NCBI RefSeq assembly: GCF_003172895.1
Contig: NZ_QGKL01000024.1
Coordinates: 1-64,000 of the forward strand
DNA length: 64,000 nucleotides
Direction: 5' to 3'
Source of the DNA: Leucothrix arctica
Lineage (GTDB): Bacteria; Pseudomonadota; Gammaproteobacteria; Thiotrichales; Thiotrichaceae
Part shown: one piece after another, positions 56,289 to 64,000 of the stretch
Layout: every line of letters begins with the position of its first letter
Position numbering within the stretch: the stretch's first letter is position 1
The notes under the pieces: generated by a model
Database searches by the model: none
The model's input: the letters and a program-made list of their open reading frames with translations, nothing else
What the model was told of the DNA's origin: nothing
Position numbers and translations under genes: made by a program

Positions 56289-57230
56289 CTATTGGCTACG
56301 ACTTAGCTCCTCCAAAAAGGTGTCTAAAATGTAGTTGGTGCGAGTGCCTTTGCGGGTTACAGCCGAATAATGAGTGATGAAATTTAATTTTTTTGGCTGT
56401 ATTGCGATGAGTACACCTTGATTCACCCATTGTTCGGCATAGTGGGTAGGTAAGAAGCCCAAATAGCGGCCACTCAGGATTAAAAAAGCGATGCCTTCTC
56501 TGTCAGTTGACGTGGCGGCGGGCTTTAGTTTTCGCTGCTGCTGCTTAATTTCACTCGTTTGTGGATAGGCCGGTAAAACAGCATCGAATTCTGCCAATTG
56601 GGCTTGGCTAAGTTTGGCGTGATCAGCCTTGGCTAATGGGTGATCATGGCTGCAATACAATAACGATGTTTCTTTGTAGAGCGGTACATAATTCAAACCA
56701 GAAAGGGTTCGCAAGTCAGGAACAGCACCGATATGTAATTGGCCATCTAGTACTGCTGATTCGATATCTTTCGGTGTCATCATACGGATATTGATAACGA
56801 CGTCTGGGCCGCGGTCTTTTAGCGCGGCTAAGGTTCTAGTAATCCGCATTTCAGGCATGGTTGCCAAATTATCAGTAATACCAATATTCAATTCACCTTT
56901 GAGCTCTCTGTTGATGGCATTGATCTGTGACTTGAAGGTTTCTAAGCTATTAAGCAGTTGTAGTGATGACTGATAAACCGCCTCTCCTTCGTCGGTCACA
57001 GAAAACCCTGAGCGTCCACGATGACACAGTCGCATATTGAGCAGGCTTTCTAATTCACTGATCGCAATACTAATCGCAGGTCGGCTAATGTTTAACTCAA
57101 CTTCCGCTGATGCAAACCCGCCTGATTCGATGACGGCTTTGTAAATTCTTAGCAAACGTATATGTGCGTCCCCAATTTTTTGAGGTAACAGGTTCGTCGA
57201 AGAATGTTTGTTTGCCATAGCTGAAACCAA
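56289..57230 (-). CDS. LysR-family regulator of the pyrimidine catabolic genes
   Basis: A 313-residue LysR regulator: HTH ISRPAISIAISELESLLNMRLCHRGRSGFSVTDEGEAVYQ at about residues 45-85, and a C-terminal co-inducer-binding domain. It is divergent from the aminotransferase gene and shares a 114-nt promoter region holding a 22-bp inverted repeat. It probably activates the aminotransferase/dehydrogenase pair in response to beta-alanine or a related intermediate (inference). Confidence 0.9.
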   Translation of the reverse strand: MVSAMANKHSSTNLLPQKIGDAHIRLLRIYKAVIESGGFASAEVELNISRPAISIAISELESLLNMRLCHRGRSGFSVTDEGEAVYQSSLQLLNSLETFKSQINAINRELKGELNIGITDNLATMPEMRITRTLAALKDRGPDVVINIRMMTPKDIESAVLDGQLHIGAVPDLRTLSGLNYVPLYKETSLLYCSHDHPLAKADHAKLSQAQLAEFDAVLPAYPQTSEIKQQQRKLKPAATSTDREGIAFLILSGRYLGFLPTHYAEQWVNQGVLIAIQPKKLNFITHYSAVTRKGTRTNYILDTFLEELSRSQ

Positions 57231-57254
57231 TAGTTAATTAAATACTTACATTAA

Positions 57255-57276
57255 GTTTAATACGTTCGTATTTAAC
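57255..57276. promoter_or_regulatory. 22-bp LysR-type inverted repeat between lysR and the aminotransferase gene
   Basis: GTTTAATACG-TT-CGTATTTAAC: nine of ten positions per arm match. It sits in the centre of the divergent promoter region, the usual place for a LysR recognition site. Confidence 0.7.
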
Positions 57277-57344
57277 AATCTAAATTATTACGCATAATGA
57301 CACTCAATCTTTATGGCCCCCCAGCTGATCAATCCGAGGTGAAC

Positions 57345-58691
57345 ATGCAAAGTAAAAGTGAAGTTTTAGCGAGTTGTAATCTTTCGCAGGAGCAGTTAGA
57401 TAGCTACTGGATGCCTTATACAAGTAATCGTGAGTTCAAAAAGAACCCGCGTATGATTGTGTCGGCAGAGGGCAAATATTTCACCGACGCTGGTGGCAGA
57501 AAAGTGTTTGATGGTTTGTCAGGGTTATGGACGTGTGGCGCAGGGCATTCTCGTCCTGAAATCGCAGAGGCAGTTGCTAAACAGTTAACAAGTTTGGATT
57601 ACGCCCCTTCTTTTCAGTTTGGTCACCCTCAAGCATTTGAGCTGGCGCATCGTATTACCGAGTTTATGCCAGAAGGTTTGAACCGTGTGTTTTTCACCAA
57701 CTCGGGTTCTGAGTCGGTAGAAACCGCGCTAAAAGTAGCGCGTGCGTATTGGCGTAAAAAAGGACAGGCAAGCAAGACACGTTTTATTGGTCGAGTAAAA
57801 GGCTATCACGGGACTAACTGGGGTGGGATCAGTGTGGGTGGAATTGCCCCGAATAAAACACCGTTTGGTCCTGGGCTTGAAACGTCGCATATTGAACACA
57901 CGATGCTGCCAGAAAATAAGTTTACTAAAGGCATGCCAGATGAAGGCGCACACCTAATTAGTGGGCTTGAAGATATGATTGCGCTCTATGATGCGACAAA
58001 TATTGCAGCAGTCATTGTTGAGCCAATGTCAGGTTCTGGAGGCGTATTGCCGCCACCGGTAGGCTACCTAAAACGTCTTCGTGAAGTCTGCACAAAACAT
58101 AACATCTTATTGATTTTTGATGAGGTCATTACTGGCTTTGGCCGTATGGGCTCAAATACAGGCGCTGAAGAGTTCGGTGTTGTGCCAGACATGCTGACGA
58201 TTGCCAAGCAAGTCACCAATGGCGCAGTGCCAATGGGCGCTATGATTTCTAGACAAGATATTTATGATACCTTTATGGAGCATGGTGGTGCGGAGTACTT
58301 ACTAGAGCTAGCACACGGTTACACTTATTCTGGTCATCCGGTTGCGTGTGCGGCGGGCTTAGCATCGCTAGATATTTTAGAAAAAGAGCAGCTTATTCCA
58401 CGAGTTAAATCGTTATCGCCTTACTTTGAAGAAAGTCTGCATAGTTTGAAAGGTACACAATATATCTCTGATATTCGAAACTACGGTTTTGCTGGAGGTA
58501 TAACGATCGAACCTGCGCCTGGCGAGCCCTTATTGCGCCCCTACCAAATTGCAATGAAGTGCTGGGAGAAAGGTTTTTATGTGAGGTACGGTGGCGATAC
58601 GATCCAACTTGGACTGCCGTTCACCATAGAAAAAGAAGAGATTGATAACGTAATTAATGCAATCGGTGAGTCGATTAACGAATTATCGTAA
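57345..58691 (+). CDS. Omega-amino acid:pyruvate aminotransferase (beta-alanine transaminase)
   Basis: A 448-residue class-III PLP aminotransferase. The PLP Lys lies in LTIAKQVTNGAVPMGAM, and FDEVITGFGRMG holds the pyridine-binding Asp. It converts beta-alanine or beta-aminoisobutyrate plus pyruvate to malonate semialdehyde or its methyl homologue plus alanine. The ATG at 57345 follows GAGGTGA; an upstream start would cross the LysR promoter region. Confidence 0.93.
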   Translation: MQSKSEVLASCNLSQEQLDSYWMPYTSNREFKKNPRMIVSAEGKYFTDAGGRKVFDGLSGLWTCGAGHSRPEIAEAVAKQLTSLDYAPSFQFGHPQAFELAHRITEFMPEGLNRVFFTNSGSESVETALKVARAYWRKKGQASKTRFIGRVKGYHGTNWGGISVGGIAPNKTPFGPGLETSHIEHTMLPENKFTKGMPDEGAHLISGLEDMIALYDATNIAAVIVEPMSGSGGVLPPPVGYLKRLREVCTKHNILLIFDEVITGFGRMGSNTGAEEFGVVPDMLTIAKQVTNGAVPMGAMISRQDIYDTFMEHGGAEYLLELAHGYTYSGHPVACAAGLASLDILEKEQLIPRVKSLSPYFEESLHSLKGTQYISDIRNYGFAGGITIEPAPGEPLLRPYQIAMKCWEKGFYVRYGGDTIQLGLPFTIEKEEIDNVINAIGESINELS

Positions 58692-58754
58692 ACAAAAAAT
58701 ATATCGATGCTTTGACCTTATAAGCGCTGATAACTACAGAAAGGAATGTGAAAA

Positions 58755-60245
58755 ATGACGATTGTTGGCCATTTTATAAACGGTGAAGCGCGTAGCGATA
58801 GTGAGCGTACACAAGATGTTTACAACCCTTCAACGGGTGAAGTCAGTAAGCAGGTTGCACTTGCGTCTAAAGAAACAGTTGAAGAAGCGATCGCAGCAGC
58901 GCAAGCCGCTTTCCCTGCATGGCGCAATACGCCTGTCGGAAAACGTGCCGCCGTTATGTTCCGTTTCAAAGCATTACTAGAGCAAAATGCAGATAAAATC
59001 TGTCAATTAATCGGTGATGAGCACGGTAAAATTTGCCACGATGCAGCGGGTGAGTTGCAGCGCGGTATCGAAAATGTTGAGTACGCATGTGGTGTTGGTG
59101 AGTTGTTAAAAGGTGAGCATAGCAAAAATGCTGGCCCACAAATTGACTCGTGGAGCGAGTTCCAACCTCTAGGCGTAGTGACGGGAATTACACCGTTTAA
59201 CTTCCCTGCGATGGTGCCGTTATGGATGTACCCAATGGCGATTGCTTGCGGGAATACATTTGTACTAAAGCCTTCTGAGCGTGACCCGAGTTCGACGTTA
59301 TTTATTGCCTCTTTGTTGAAAGAAGCAGGGCTGCCTGATGGTGTCATGAACGTGGTGAATGGGGATAAAGTGGCGGTTGATACCTTGCTGGAAGACAAGC
59401 GTGTGCAAGCGGTTAGCTTTGTGGGTTCAACTCATATCGCGGAATATATTTACACAACCGCAACGGCAAATGGCAAGCGTTGTCAGGCACTTGGTGGTGC
59501 TAAAAACCACGCTATTGTTATGCCAGATGCGGATTTGGATAACGCAGTTAATCAATTATTAGGTGCTGCTTTTGGCTCATCGGGTGAGCGTTGCATGGCG
59601 TTATCAGTGGCTGTTGCCGTTGGTGATGCAACCGCAGATGCGTTGATTACAAAAATGAGCGAAGGCATGAAGGCGCTTAAAGCCGGTGAAGCGTCAGATA
59701 AGTCTAATGACTTTGGCCCTGTTATCACGCGTGCGCACCAACAAAAAGTGGTTGGTTATATCGATAGTGCTGAAAAAGACGGTGCAACTATTGCCGTTGA
59801 TGGCCGTGAAGTGAGTGTGTCAGGTTATGAAGATGGTTTTTTCGTTGGCGCAACGCTGATCGATAATGTGACGACGGACATGGTCAGCTACAAAGAAGAG
59901 ATCTTTGGCCCTGTGTTACAAGTGATTCGTGTCGACACGATGGAAGAGGCGATGGCGCTTATCAATGAACATGAGTATGGCAACGGTACCTGTATATTCA
60001 CTCGTGATGGTGAAGCTGCGCGTTACTTCTCAGACAATATCCAAGTGGGTATGGTGGGCATAAACGTGCCGCTACCTGTGCCAGTGTCTTACCAGAGTTT
60101 TGGTGGTTGGAAGCGTTCGTTGTTCGGTGATTTGTATGCTTATGGCCCGGACGCGGTGAAGTTTTACACGCGTCGTAAGACCATTACTCAGCGTTGGCCT
60201 TCAAGTGGCGTTCGCGAAGGGGTGAACTTCTCGTTCCCTAGTTAA
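58755..60245 (+). CDS. mmsA: CoA-acylating methylmalonate/malonate-semialdehyde dehydrogenase
   Basis: A 496-residue aldehyde dehydrogenase of the MmsA/IolA type. The catalytic Cys is in FGSSGERCMALSVAV, and the NAD-binding and oxyanion blocks (ITPFNFPAMVPLWMYPMAIACGNTFVLKPSERDPS, GGAKNHAIVMPDADLD) match the family. It turns the semialdehyde into acetyl-CoA or propionyl-CoA, ending pyrimidine catabolism in central metabolism. It follows the transaminase with an AAGGAA SD. Confidence 0.96.
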   Translation: MTIVGHFINGEARSDSERTQDVYNPSTGEVSKQVALASKETVEEAIAAAQAAFPAWRNTPVGKRAAVMFRFKALLEQNADKICQLIGDEHGKICHDAAGELQRGIENVEYACGVGELLKGEHSKNAGPQIDSWSEFQPLGVVTGITPFNFPAMVPLWMYPMAIACGNTFVLKPSERDPSSTLFIASLLKEAGLPDGVMNVVNGDKVAVDTLLEDKRVQAVSFVGSTHIAEYIYTTATANGKRCQALGGAKNHAIVMPDADLDNAVNQLLGAAFGSSGERCMALSVAVAVGDATADALITKMSEGMKALKAGEASDKSNDFGPVITRAHQQKVVGYIDSAEKDGATIAVDGREVSVSGYEDGFFVGATLIDNVTTDMVSYKEEIFGPVLQVIRVDTMEEAMALINEHEYGNGTCIFTRDGEAARYFSDNIQVGMVGINVPLPVPVSYQSFGGWKRSLFGDLYAYGPDAVKFYTRRKTITQRWPSSGVREGVNFSFPS

Positions 60246-60307
60246 GTGTGGTGTGGCTATTTGATGTTAAACGGTATTGTAGTTTAACGGTTCGATGTTT
60301 AAGAGGC

Positions 60308-60991
60308 TTAACGCCTTAGTAGCATCATTAAATAGCCCAAACTTAAAATGCTAGACAGTGCCGCAGCAAAGTAAGTAAACGCTGCGGCCTTTAGTACTTT
60401 GCGCGCTGCAGGTACTTGCGCTTCAGTGATATAACCTTCCTCCAGTATTGGTAACGCTTTACCAAAACTCGCGTCCCACTCTTCTGGTAATACAATCAAA
60501 TACGTAAATGCAGATATTAGTTGTAACGCCACACTCACTAAAATAGGGAGTGCCATTACGATTGGCGAACGAAAAACAAGGGCCAATACAGGCGATGCCC
60601 ACAACACATACATCGCTAAACGCTTAAAGCTTTGTGCTTGCGGTAAGTACTTGGAGCGCAGTTTGAATATCTCTTCTTGGCGATGAAACTGGATAGCATG
60701 ACCCACTTCATGTGCCGCGACTGCGACTGCTTTTAATGAGCGACCCTCGAAGTTACTTGGACTCAGACGCACCATTTTATCGACGGGACTAAAGTGATCA
60801 GCGCCTTCATCGCAAGGCTCTACACCTATACCGTGCAGTTCGAAACGCTCGATTAAATGTTCAGCGAGTTCACCACCAGTGCCTTCGATATCGGGCAGGT
60901 CATGTGAGTGTTGCTTCATGACGTGACGAATCCATAGCTGCGGCACCATGCTTAGCGCAGCAATGAAAACGATGAGTATAATGATCAACAT
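60308..60991 (-). CDS. Membrane zinc metallopeptidase (YugP-like)
   Basis: A 227-residue membrane protein. An N-terminal helix (MLIIILIVFIAALSMVPQLWI) precedes a peptidase core with the zinc motif VAAHEVGHAIQFH, and there are two or three further helices toward the C-terminus (LFAMYVLWASPVLALVF-type and ILVSVALQLISAFTYLIVL). This matches the YugP/DUF2268-style neutral Zn peptidase family. Substrate unknown. It converges with mmsA. Confidence 0.87.
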   Translation of the reverse strand: MLIIILIVFIAALSMVPQLWIRHVMKQHSHDLPDIEGTGGELAEHLIERFELHGIGVEPCDEGADHFSPVDKMVRLSPSNFEGRSLKAVAVAAHEVGHAIQFHRQEEIFKLRSKYLPQAQSFKRLAMYVLWASPVLALVFRSPIVMALPILVSVALQLISAFTYLIVLPEEWDASFGKALPILEEGYITEAQVPAARKVLKAAAFTYFAAALSSILSLGYLMMLLRR

Positions 60992-61087
60992 AAAGAGGTT
61001 CCTGTTTGGCCCATATTGTTACACGGACACTTAAGGGGCTATTATAAACCTATCGACCGTTCACACATAGATTACATAGGAATCGCA

Positions 61088-61438
61088 ATGAATCAGCATG
61101 GGAAAGTCAATTACATCGAGTTTACCGCCAGTGACATGGCTGCGACGAAAGCATTTTTCGCAGAAGTTTTTGAGTGGGAATTTGAAGACTACGGCCCTGA
61201 GTACACAGCATTTTCAAATGCCGGTATTGATGGTGGTTTTTATAAGTCAGAGCTAACGTCAAACTCAGATAATGGCAGTATGTTGGTGATATTTTTTAGT
61301 GATGACTTGGAACAAACGCTAGTGAAAATTGAGAAGGCGGGTGGCGCAATTGTTAAACCAATTTTCTCGTTTCCCGGTGGACGTCGTTTTCACTTCAGTG
61401 ACCCCAGTGGCAATGAGTTTGCCGTCTGGGGTGAGTGA
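61088..61438 (+). CDS. VOC-family (glyoxalase/bleomycin-resistance-like) protein
   Basis: A 116-residue vicinal-oxygen-chelate protein: GKVNYIEFTASDMAATKAFFAEVFEWEFEDYGPEYTAFS and GGRRFHFSDPSGNEFAVWGE are the two beta-alpha-beta-beta-beta units. Substrate is unknown. I chose the ATG at 61088; the longer frame upstream lacks homology. It may act in small-molecule or antibiotic detoxification. Confidence 0.87.
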   Translation: MNQHGKVNYIEFTASDMAATKAFFAEVFEWEFEDYGPEYTAFSNAGIDGGFYKSELTSNSDNGSMLVIFFSDDLEQTLVKIEKAGGAIVKPIFSFPGGRRFHFSDPSGNEFAVWGE

Positions 61439-61461
61439 TTAGCAGCTGAGTAGCGCAGTAC

Positions 61462-62064
61462 TTAGTCCATCCAGATAAAAAATACGCATAAAGCCGTTAG
61501 GGTAGCCATCGTGATATTGAATACACGTAATATGGTTGGTTGCCCTAAGAAGCGGCGCATAAACTGACCAAAGCCTGCCCACAACATAATCGACGGTGTG
61601 CCGATGATTGCATACAGCGTCACAATCATCGCTACTGACCACCAGTACAAGTCCCCGGTCAATGAGAAGCTCGCATTTGCCGAGATCACCATGATCCATG
61701 CCTTCGGGTTGATTGCCTGAAACGCAGTTGCTTCAAGTAATGAAAAGGGCTTTGCGTTGTCTTCAACCTTTCCTAGTGATGAAAACGACAGCAACTTGTA
61801 AGCGAGATACAGTAGGTAAGCACTACCTGCCACACGAAGTACCTGTTGTACGACTGGGAACTGAGTGAACAGCGTCCCCAACCCAACACCTACCGAAATA
61901 TTCAATAACATCATGCCGCAAATAATACCCGCGACATGTGGCAAGGTACGTTTAAAACCAAAGTTTGCACCAGAGGCCGTCAACATAATGTTGTTTGGCC
62001 CAGGGGTGATGGAAGTGATCAGTGCAAATAGTGTGGTAGCGAGTATCAGTTCAATCGAGATCAT
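61462..62064 (-). CDS. LysE-family amino acid exporter
   Basis: A 200-residue, six-helix exporter with the LysE/RhtB opening SITPGPNNIMLTASGANFG and helix GVGLGTLFTQFPVVQQVLRVAGSAYLLYLAYKL. It is divergent from a MocR regulator, with five TTGTA boxes in the gap, so expression is probably controlled by that regulator. Exported substrate not known; amino acids or analogues likely. Confidence 0.92.
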   Translation of the reverse strand: MISIELILATTLFALITSITPGPNNIMLTASGANFGFKRTLPHVAGIICGMMLLNISVGVGLGTLFTQFPVVQQVLRVAGSAYLLYLAYKLLSFSSLGKVEDNAKPFSLLEATAFQAINPKAWIMVISANASFSLTGDLYWWSVAMIVTLYAIIGTPSIMLWAGFGQFMRRFLGQPTILRVFNITMATLTALCVFFIWMD

Positions 62065-62079
62065 GGTAGTTCCTAAATA

Positions 62080-62171
62080 TTGTATTCATTACAATTTTGT
62101 TGAATGTTTGGTTTTAGTCGGTACAATCAAGTCTCTAACTCTTTGTAATTCAAGTCAATAAAAGTATTGTA
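62080..62171. promoter_or_regulatory. Cluster of five TTGTA boxes between lysE and mocR
   Basis: TTGTA or its complement occurs at 62080-62084, 62090-62094, 62122-62126, 62143-62147 and 62167-62171. GGTACAAT (62120-62127) and ATTGTACC (62166-62173) are exact inverted repeats. They fill the divergent promoter region and look like binding sites of the MocR regulator. Confidence 0.75.
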
Positions 62172-62174
62172 CCC

Positions 62175-63563
62175 ATGACAATTTGGAATCCAGATCTATC
62201 TAGTTACAAACACGCGAAGTACCAAGCGCTTGCCGACGAAATCGAAAAAGGTGTTAATCAGCAGGTGTTGGTTGCGGGTGAGAAGCTGCCAACGCATCGT
62301 GCACTCGCTGAAACCTTGGGCGTGACAGTCGGCACGGTGACGCGTGGTTATGCGGAAGCGGAAAAGCGTGGTGTCGTGAATGCGCACGTTGGCAGCGGTA
62401 CATTTATCGCGTCAAACGATGAGCGTCAAGATAGCTTCTCGATGTTGGCGCGTAAGAATGACGAGCTAATAGATATGAGTATTAATCTGCCGATGTTGGT
62501 AGAGACTGATCGGCACTTACAAGCAAGTTTGCGGCAAGTGGCGGATGACGTGCCACTGCTGGATTTAGTCGGTTATCAACATGAGCAGGGCGCTTTGCAC
62601 CAACGTGAAACCGCTTGTACTTGGCTTGAGAAACGAGGCGTGAAGGTGACGCCTGAGCATGTCACTATTACTTGCGGAGGGCAGCATGGTATTAGCTTAG
62701 CGCTTTCGATCACTATGCGACCAGGTGAACACTTATTGTGTGAAGGACTGACATATCCGGGTATTACTGCGGTTGCAACGCAGTTAAGCATCAAAGTGAC
62801 AGGCGTTGCACAGGATGAGTTTGGGTTGATTCCTGAATCACTGGAAGAGCATTGTAAAGCAGGGCATTACCGTGCGTTGTATTGCATGCCACGCGGGCAA
62901 AACCCGACTAATTCCTTTATGACCAAAGAGCGGCAAGCGGCCATTTTGGCGATTGCTGAGCGTTATCATTTATGGATTATTGAAGATGGTGTGTCAGCTT
63001 ATTATTGTGAGAGTGACTTGCCGACTTTCCAGAATCTAAATCCTGAGCGCTGCTTGTATATTGATAGTCTGTCGAAGATGTTAGCGGGCGGCTTGCGTGT
63101 TGGCTATTTGGTAACGCCACCGCGTTTGAAAGCACTAGTGGGGGCCGCCATTCGTTCTAATTGTTGGTTTACCTCACCGATCACGGTTGAAGTGGCACAG
63201 CGTTGGATAAGCAGTGCATCATTTAAACAAACAGAGCAGACCATTCGTTCGGAGCTAAGGAAGCGCCGTGTATTGGCTGAAACAATTTTAGACGGCTATA
63301 ACATTGAAACTTTAGAAGGTGCTTTTCATGTTTGGTTGAAGTTACCCGAAGAATGGCGAGCGGCAGACTTTGTGGCAAGAGTACTAGAAAGAGGCGTCGC
63401 AGTGCTGTCTGCCGAGCCATTTGCGGTAGGTCGTTTTCCGACACCTCAAGCGATTCGTATTTGCCTAACTTCGCCGGCAACTTACGAGGAAGTAGAGAAA
63501 GGGTTGTTGATTGTGCGTGATGAATTAAACAGTGGTTTGAGTCACCATCTCACAATATTTTGA
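62175..63563 (+). CDS. MocR-family transcriptional regulator (GntR HTH + aminotransferase fold)
   Basis: A 462-residue regulator: a GntR winged helix at about residues 10-75 (KYQALADEIEKGVNQQVLVAGEKLPTHRALAETLGVTVGTVTRGYAEAEKRGVVNAHVGSGTFI) and a type-I aminotransferase-like domain with the PLP Lys in YIDSLSKMLAGGLRVGYL. MocR proteins sense an amino acid or amine via PLP. The divergent lysE gene is the likely target. Confidence 0.94.
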   Translation: MTIWNPDLSSYKHAKYQALADEIEKGVNQQVLVAGEKLPTHRALAETLGVTVGTVTRGYAEAEKRGVVNAHVGSGTFIASNDERQDSFSMLARKNDELIDMSINLPMLVETDRHLQASLRQVADDVPLLDLVGYQHEQGALHQRETACTWLEKRGVKVTPEHVTITCGGQHGISLALSITMRPGEHLLCEGLTYPGITAVATQLSIKVTGVAQDEFGLIPESLEEHCKAGHYRALYCMPRGQNPTNSFMTKERQAAILAIAERYHLWIIEDGVSAYYCESDLPTFQNLNPERCLYIDSLSKMLAGGLRVGYLVTPPRLKALVGAAIRSNCWFTSPITVEVAQRWISSASFKQTEQTIRSELRKRRVLAETILDGYNIETLEGAFHVWLKLPEEWRAADFVARVLERGVAVLSAEPFAVGRFPTPQAIRICLTSPATYEEVEKGLLIVRDELNSGLSHHLTIF

Positions 63564-63647
63564 TTTTCGTGGTGAATATTAACGCCAGCTTTCTAATTTA
63601 AAGTATAAATTGAATTAATTGCTAATATTAAATTGTGTTAACAACTC

Positions 63648-63810
63648 GTTCAGGTAGAAGCCGTAGAATGGGACACAGCTTTCAGGGGCTACAACAAGTT
63701 ACAAATAATAATAATAAGAAGATCATAAAAATAAAAATTTGTTGTTTTTTGCTGTAAAAATGTGGGTATTCGGGAGTTTATTACCTTTTCTCCCGGGTAC
63801 CTATCTTTTA
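63648..63810 (+). ncRNA. Candidate structured RNA, copy B (matches 16212-16360)
   Basis: The second copy of the element at 16212-16360: same order of conserved blocks, with CCGTAGAAT-GGAC, AGGGGCT-CAAC, an AATAATAATAAGAAG tract, TTGTTG and TGCTGTAAAAAT-TGGG. It ends in a different strong terminator hairpin, GGTATTCGGGAG with CTCCCGGGTACC (12 bp with two G-T). No SD-preceded ORF is seen. Its repetition with shared layout but different terminator sequence points to a transcribed, structured element. Confidence 0.55.
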
Positions 63811-64000
63811 TCTACTTCCTTTCGCTACACTCTGTCTCATTCTCCTCATCAGTAATTTTCCTAATAAATGTTGATTAATCGTCTGGTTGTTTAGACAAAT
63901 AATCTATTTTATCTGTAAGTGACTGTTTAATTTTGTATCGCATCTCTGCATCTGTTCTAATCGTACTTAGGCTATACACCGTTGCTATTTACTATTAGGG
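63811..64000. other. Right edge: no supported gene
   Basis: 190 nt without a clear gene. A 34-codon minus-strand frame (63875-63979, GTG start, reading TIRTDAEMRYKIKQSLTDKI) has protein-like composition, but no SD or homology that I can vouch for. A gene may begin beyond the window. Confidence 0.4.

Noticed and set aside
60261-60285. Hairpin GTTAAAC...GTTTAAC after mmsA as a terminator
   Set aside because: The stem is only 7 bp, AT-rich, and lacks a T-tract, so it is not supported as a terminator.
63875-63979. 34-codon minus-strand frame resembling the start of an antitoxin-like protein
   Set aside because: Too short, no SD and no reliable similarity; recorded only as part of the right-edge stretch.

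Overview
The window is chromosomal DNA of a marine-type gammaproteobacterium. I lean towards an Oceanospirillales-like lineage, because of the moderate GC, gene styles typical of Marinomonas/Reinekea relatives, a glucosylglycerate compatible-solute locus and reductive pyrimidine catabolism. No rRNA, tRNA or CRISPR array was seen, so the lineage is an inference from gene content only.

Layout. 1-2.4 kb: the right end of an IS3-family element has inserted into ietS, the subtilase gene of an IetAS (AAA+ ATPase/S8 protease) defence or toxin-antitoxin pair, cutting it just before the catalytic domain; ietA is intact. 2.5-6.7 kb: a thiamine operon thiC-thiO-thiS-thiG behind a TPP riboswitch whose switching helices can be drawn base by base. 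6.8-12.5 kb: a Fic AMPylator-type protein, a MarR-controlled FAD monooxygenase/SDR pair with two identical 17-bp putative operators, and a ThiD-ThiE fusion that completes the HMP and coupling steps of thiamine synthesis. 12.6-18.9 kb: a small membrane protein, a Cache-HAMP sensor without an output domain plus a PATAN-like partner, glutaminase, a candidate structured RNA (copy A), glyoxalases I and II, and a CcdA/thioredoxin redox pair. 19-24 kb: a secreted six-repeat MVL-type lectin, an aminoglycoside/choline-kinase-fold kinase, a frameshifted META lipoprotein, and small membrane and metal-binding proteins.

24.3-36.7 kb and 43.2-44.9 kb hold a glucosylglycerate/alpha-glucoside system. It consists of a LacI regulator, an ABC importer (binding protein, two permeases with unusual extra domains, ATPase), a GH63 glucosylglycerate-hydrolase-like enzyme and two tandem AGE-family isomerases, divergent from gpgP-gpgS, which make glucosylglycerate from a nucleotide-glucose and 3-phosphoglycerate. 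A GH13_18 phosphorylase 6.5 kb away carries the same LacI-type operator motif (GAAAnCGnTTTC), suggesting one regulon. The two parts are separated by an AT-rich accessory island (about 36.7-41.1 kb). The island holds a Xer-like site, a HicAB toxin-antitoxin module with two palindromic operators on its promoter, an XRE repressor, and a winged-helix/nucleotidyltransferase pair behind a 32-bp dyad.

45-48.3 kb: a GH9 glycosidase fused to an SGNH esterase-like domain, and a DUF2726 lipoprotein. 48.5-60.2 kb: a complete reductive uracil/thymine catabolic route, with NCS1 permease, PreA/PreT dihydropyrimidine dehydrogenase, dihydropyrimidinase, beta-ureidopropionase, omega-transaminase and CoA-acylating semialdehyde dehydrogenase. 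It is governed by a RutR-like TetR protein with a textbook RutR operator and by a divergent LysR regulator. 60.3-64 kb: a membrane Zn-peptidase, a VOC protein, a LysE exporter divergent from a MocR regulator with five TTGTA boxes between them, and a second copy (B) of the candidate RNA at the right end.

The observations I consider most worth following are the paired non-coding element (16.2 and 63.6 kb), the winged-helix/NTase pair and its island, the IS-broken IetAS system, the Cys-containing MVL lectin, the GH9-SGNH fusion and the LacI operator link in the glucosylglycerate locus.
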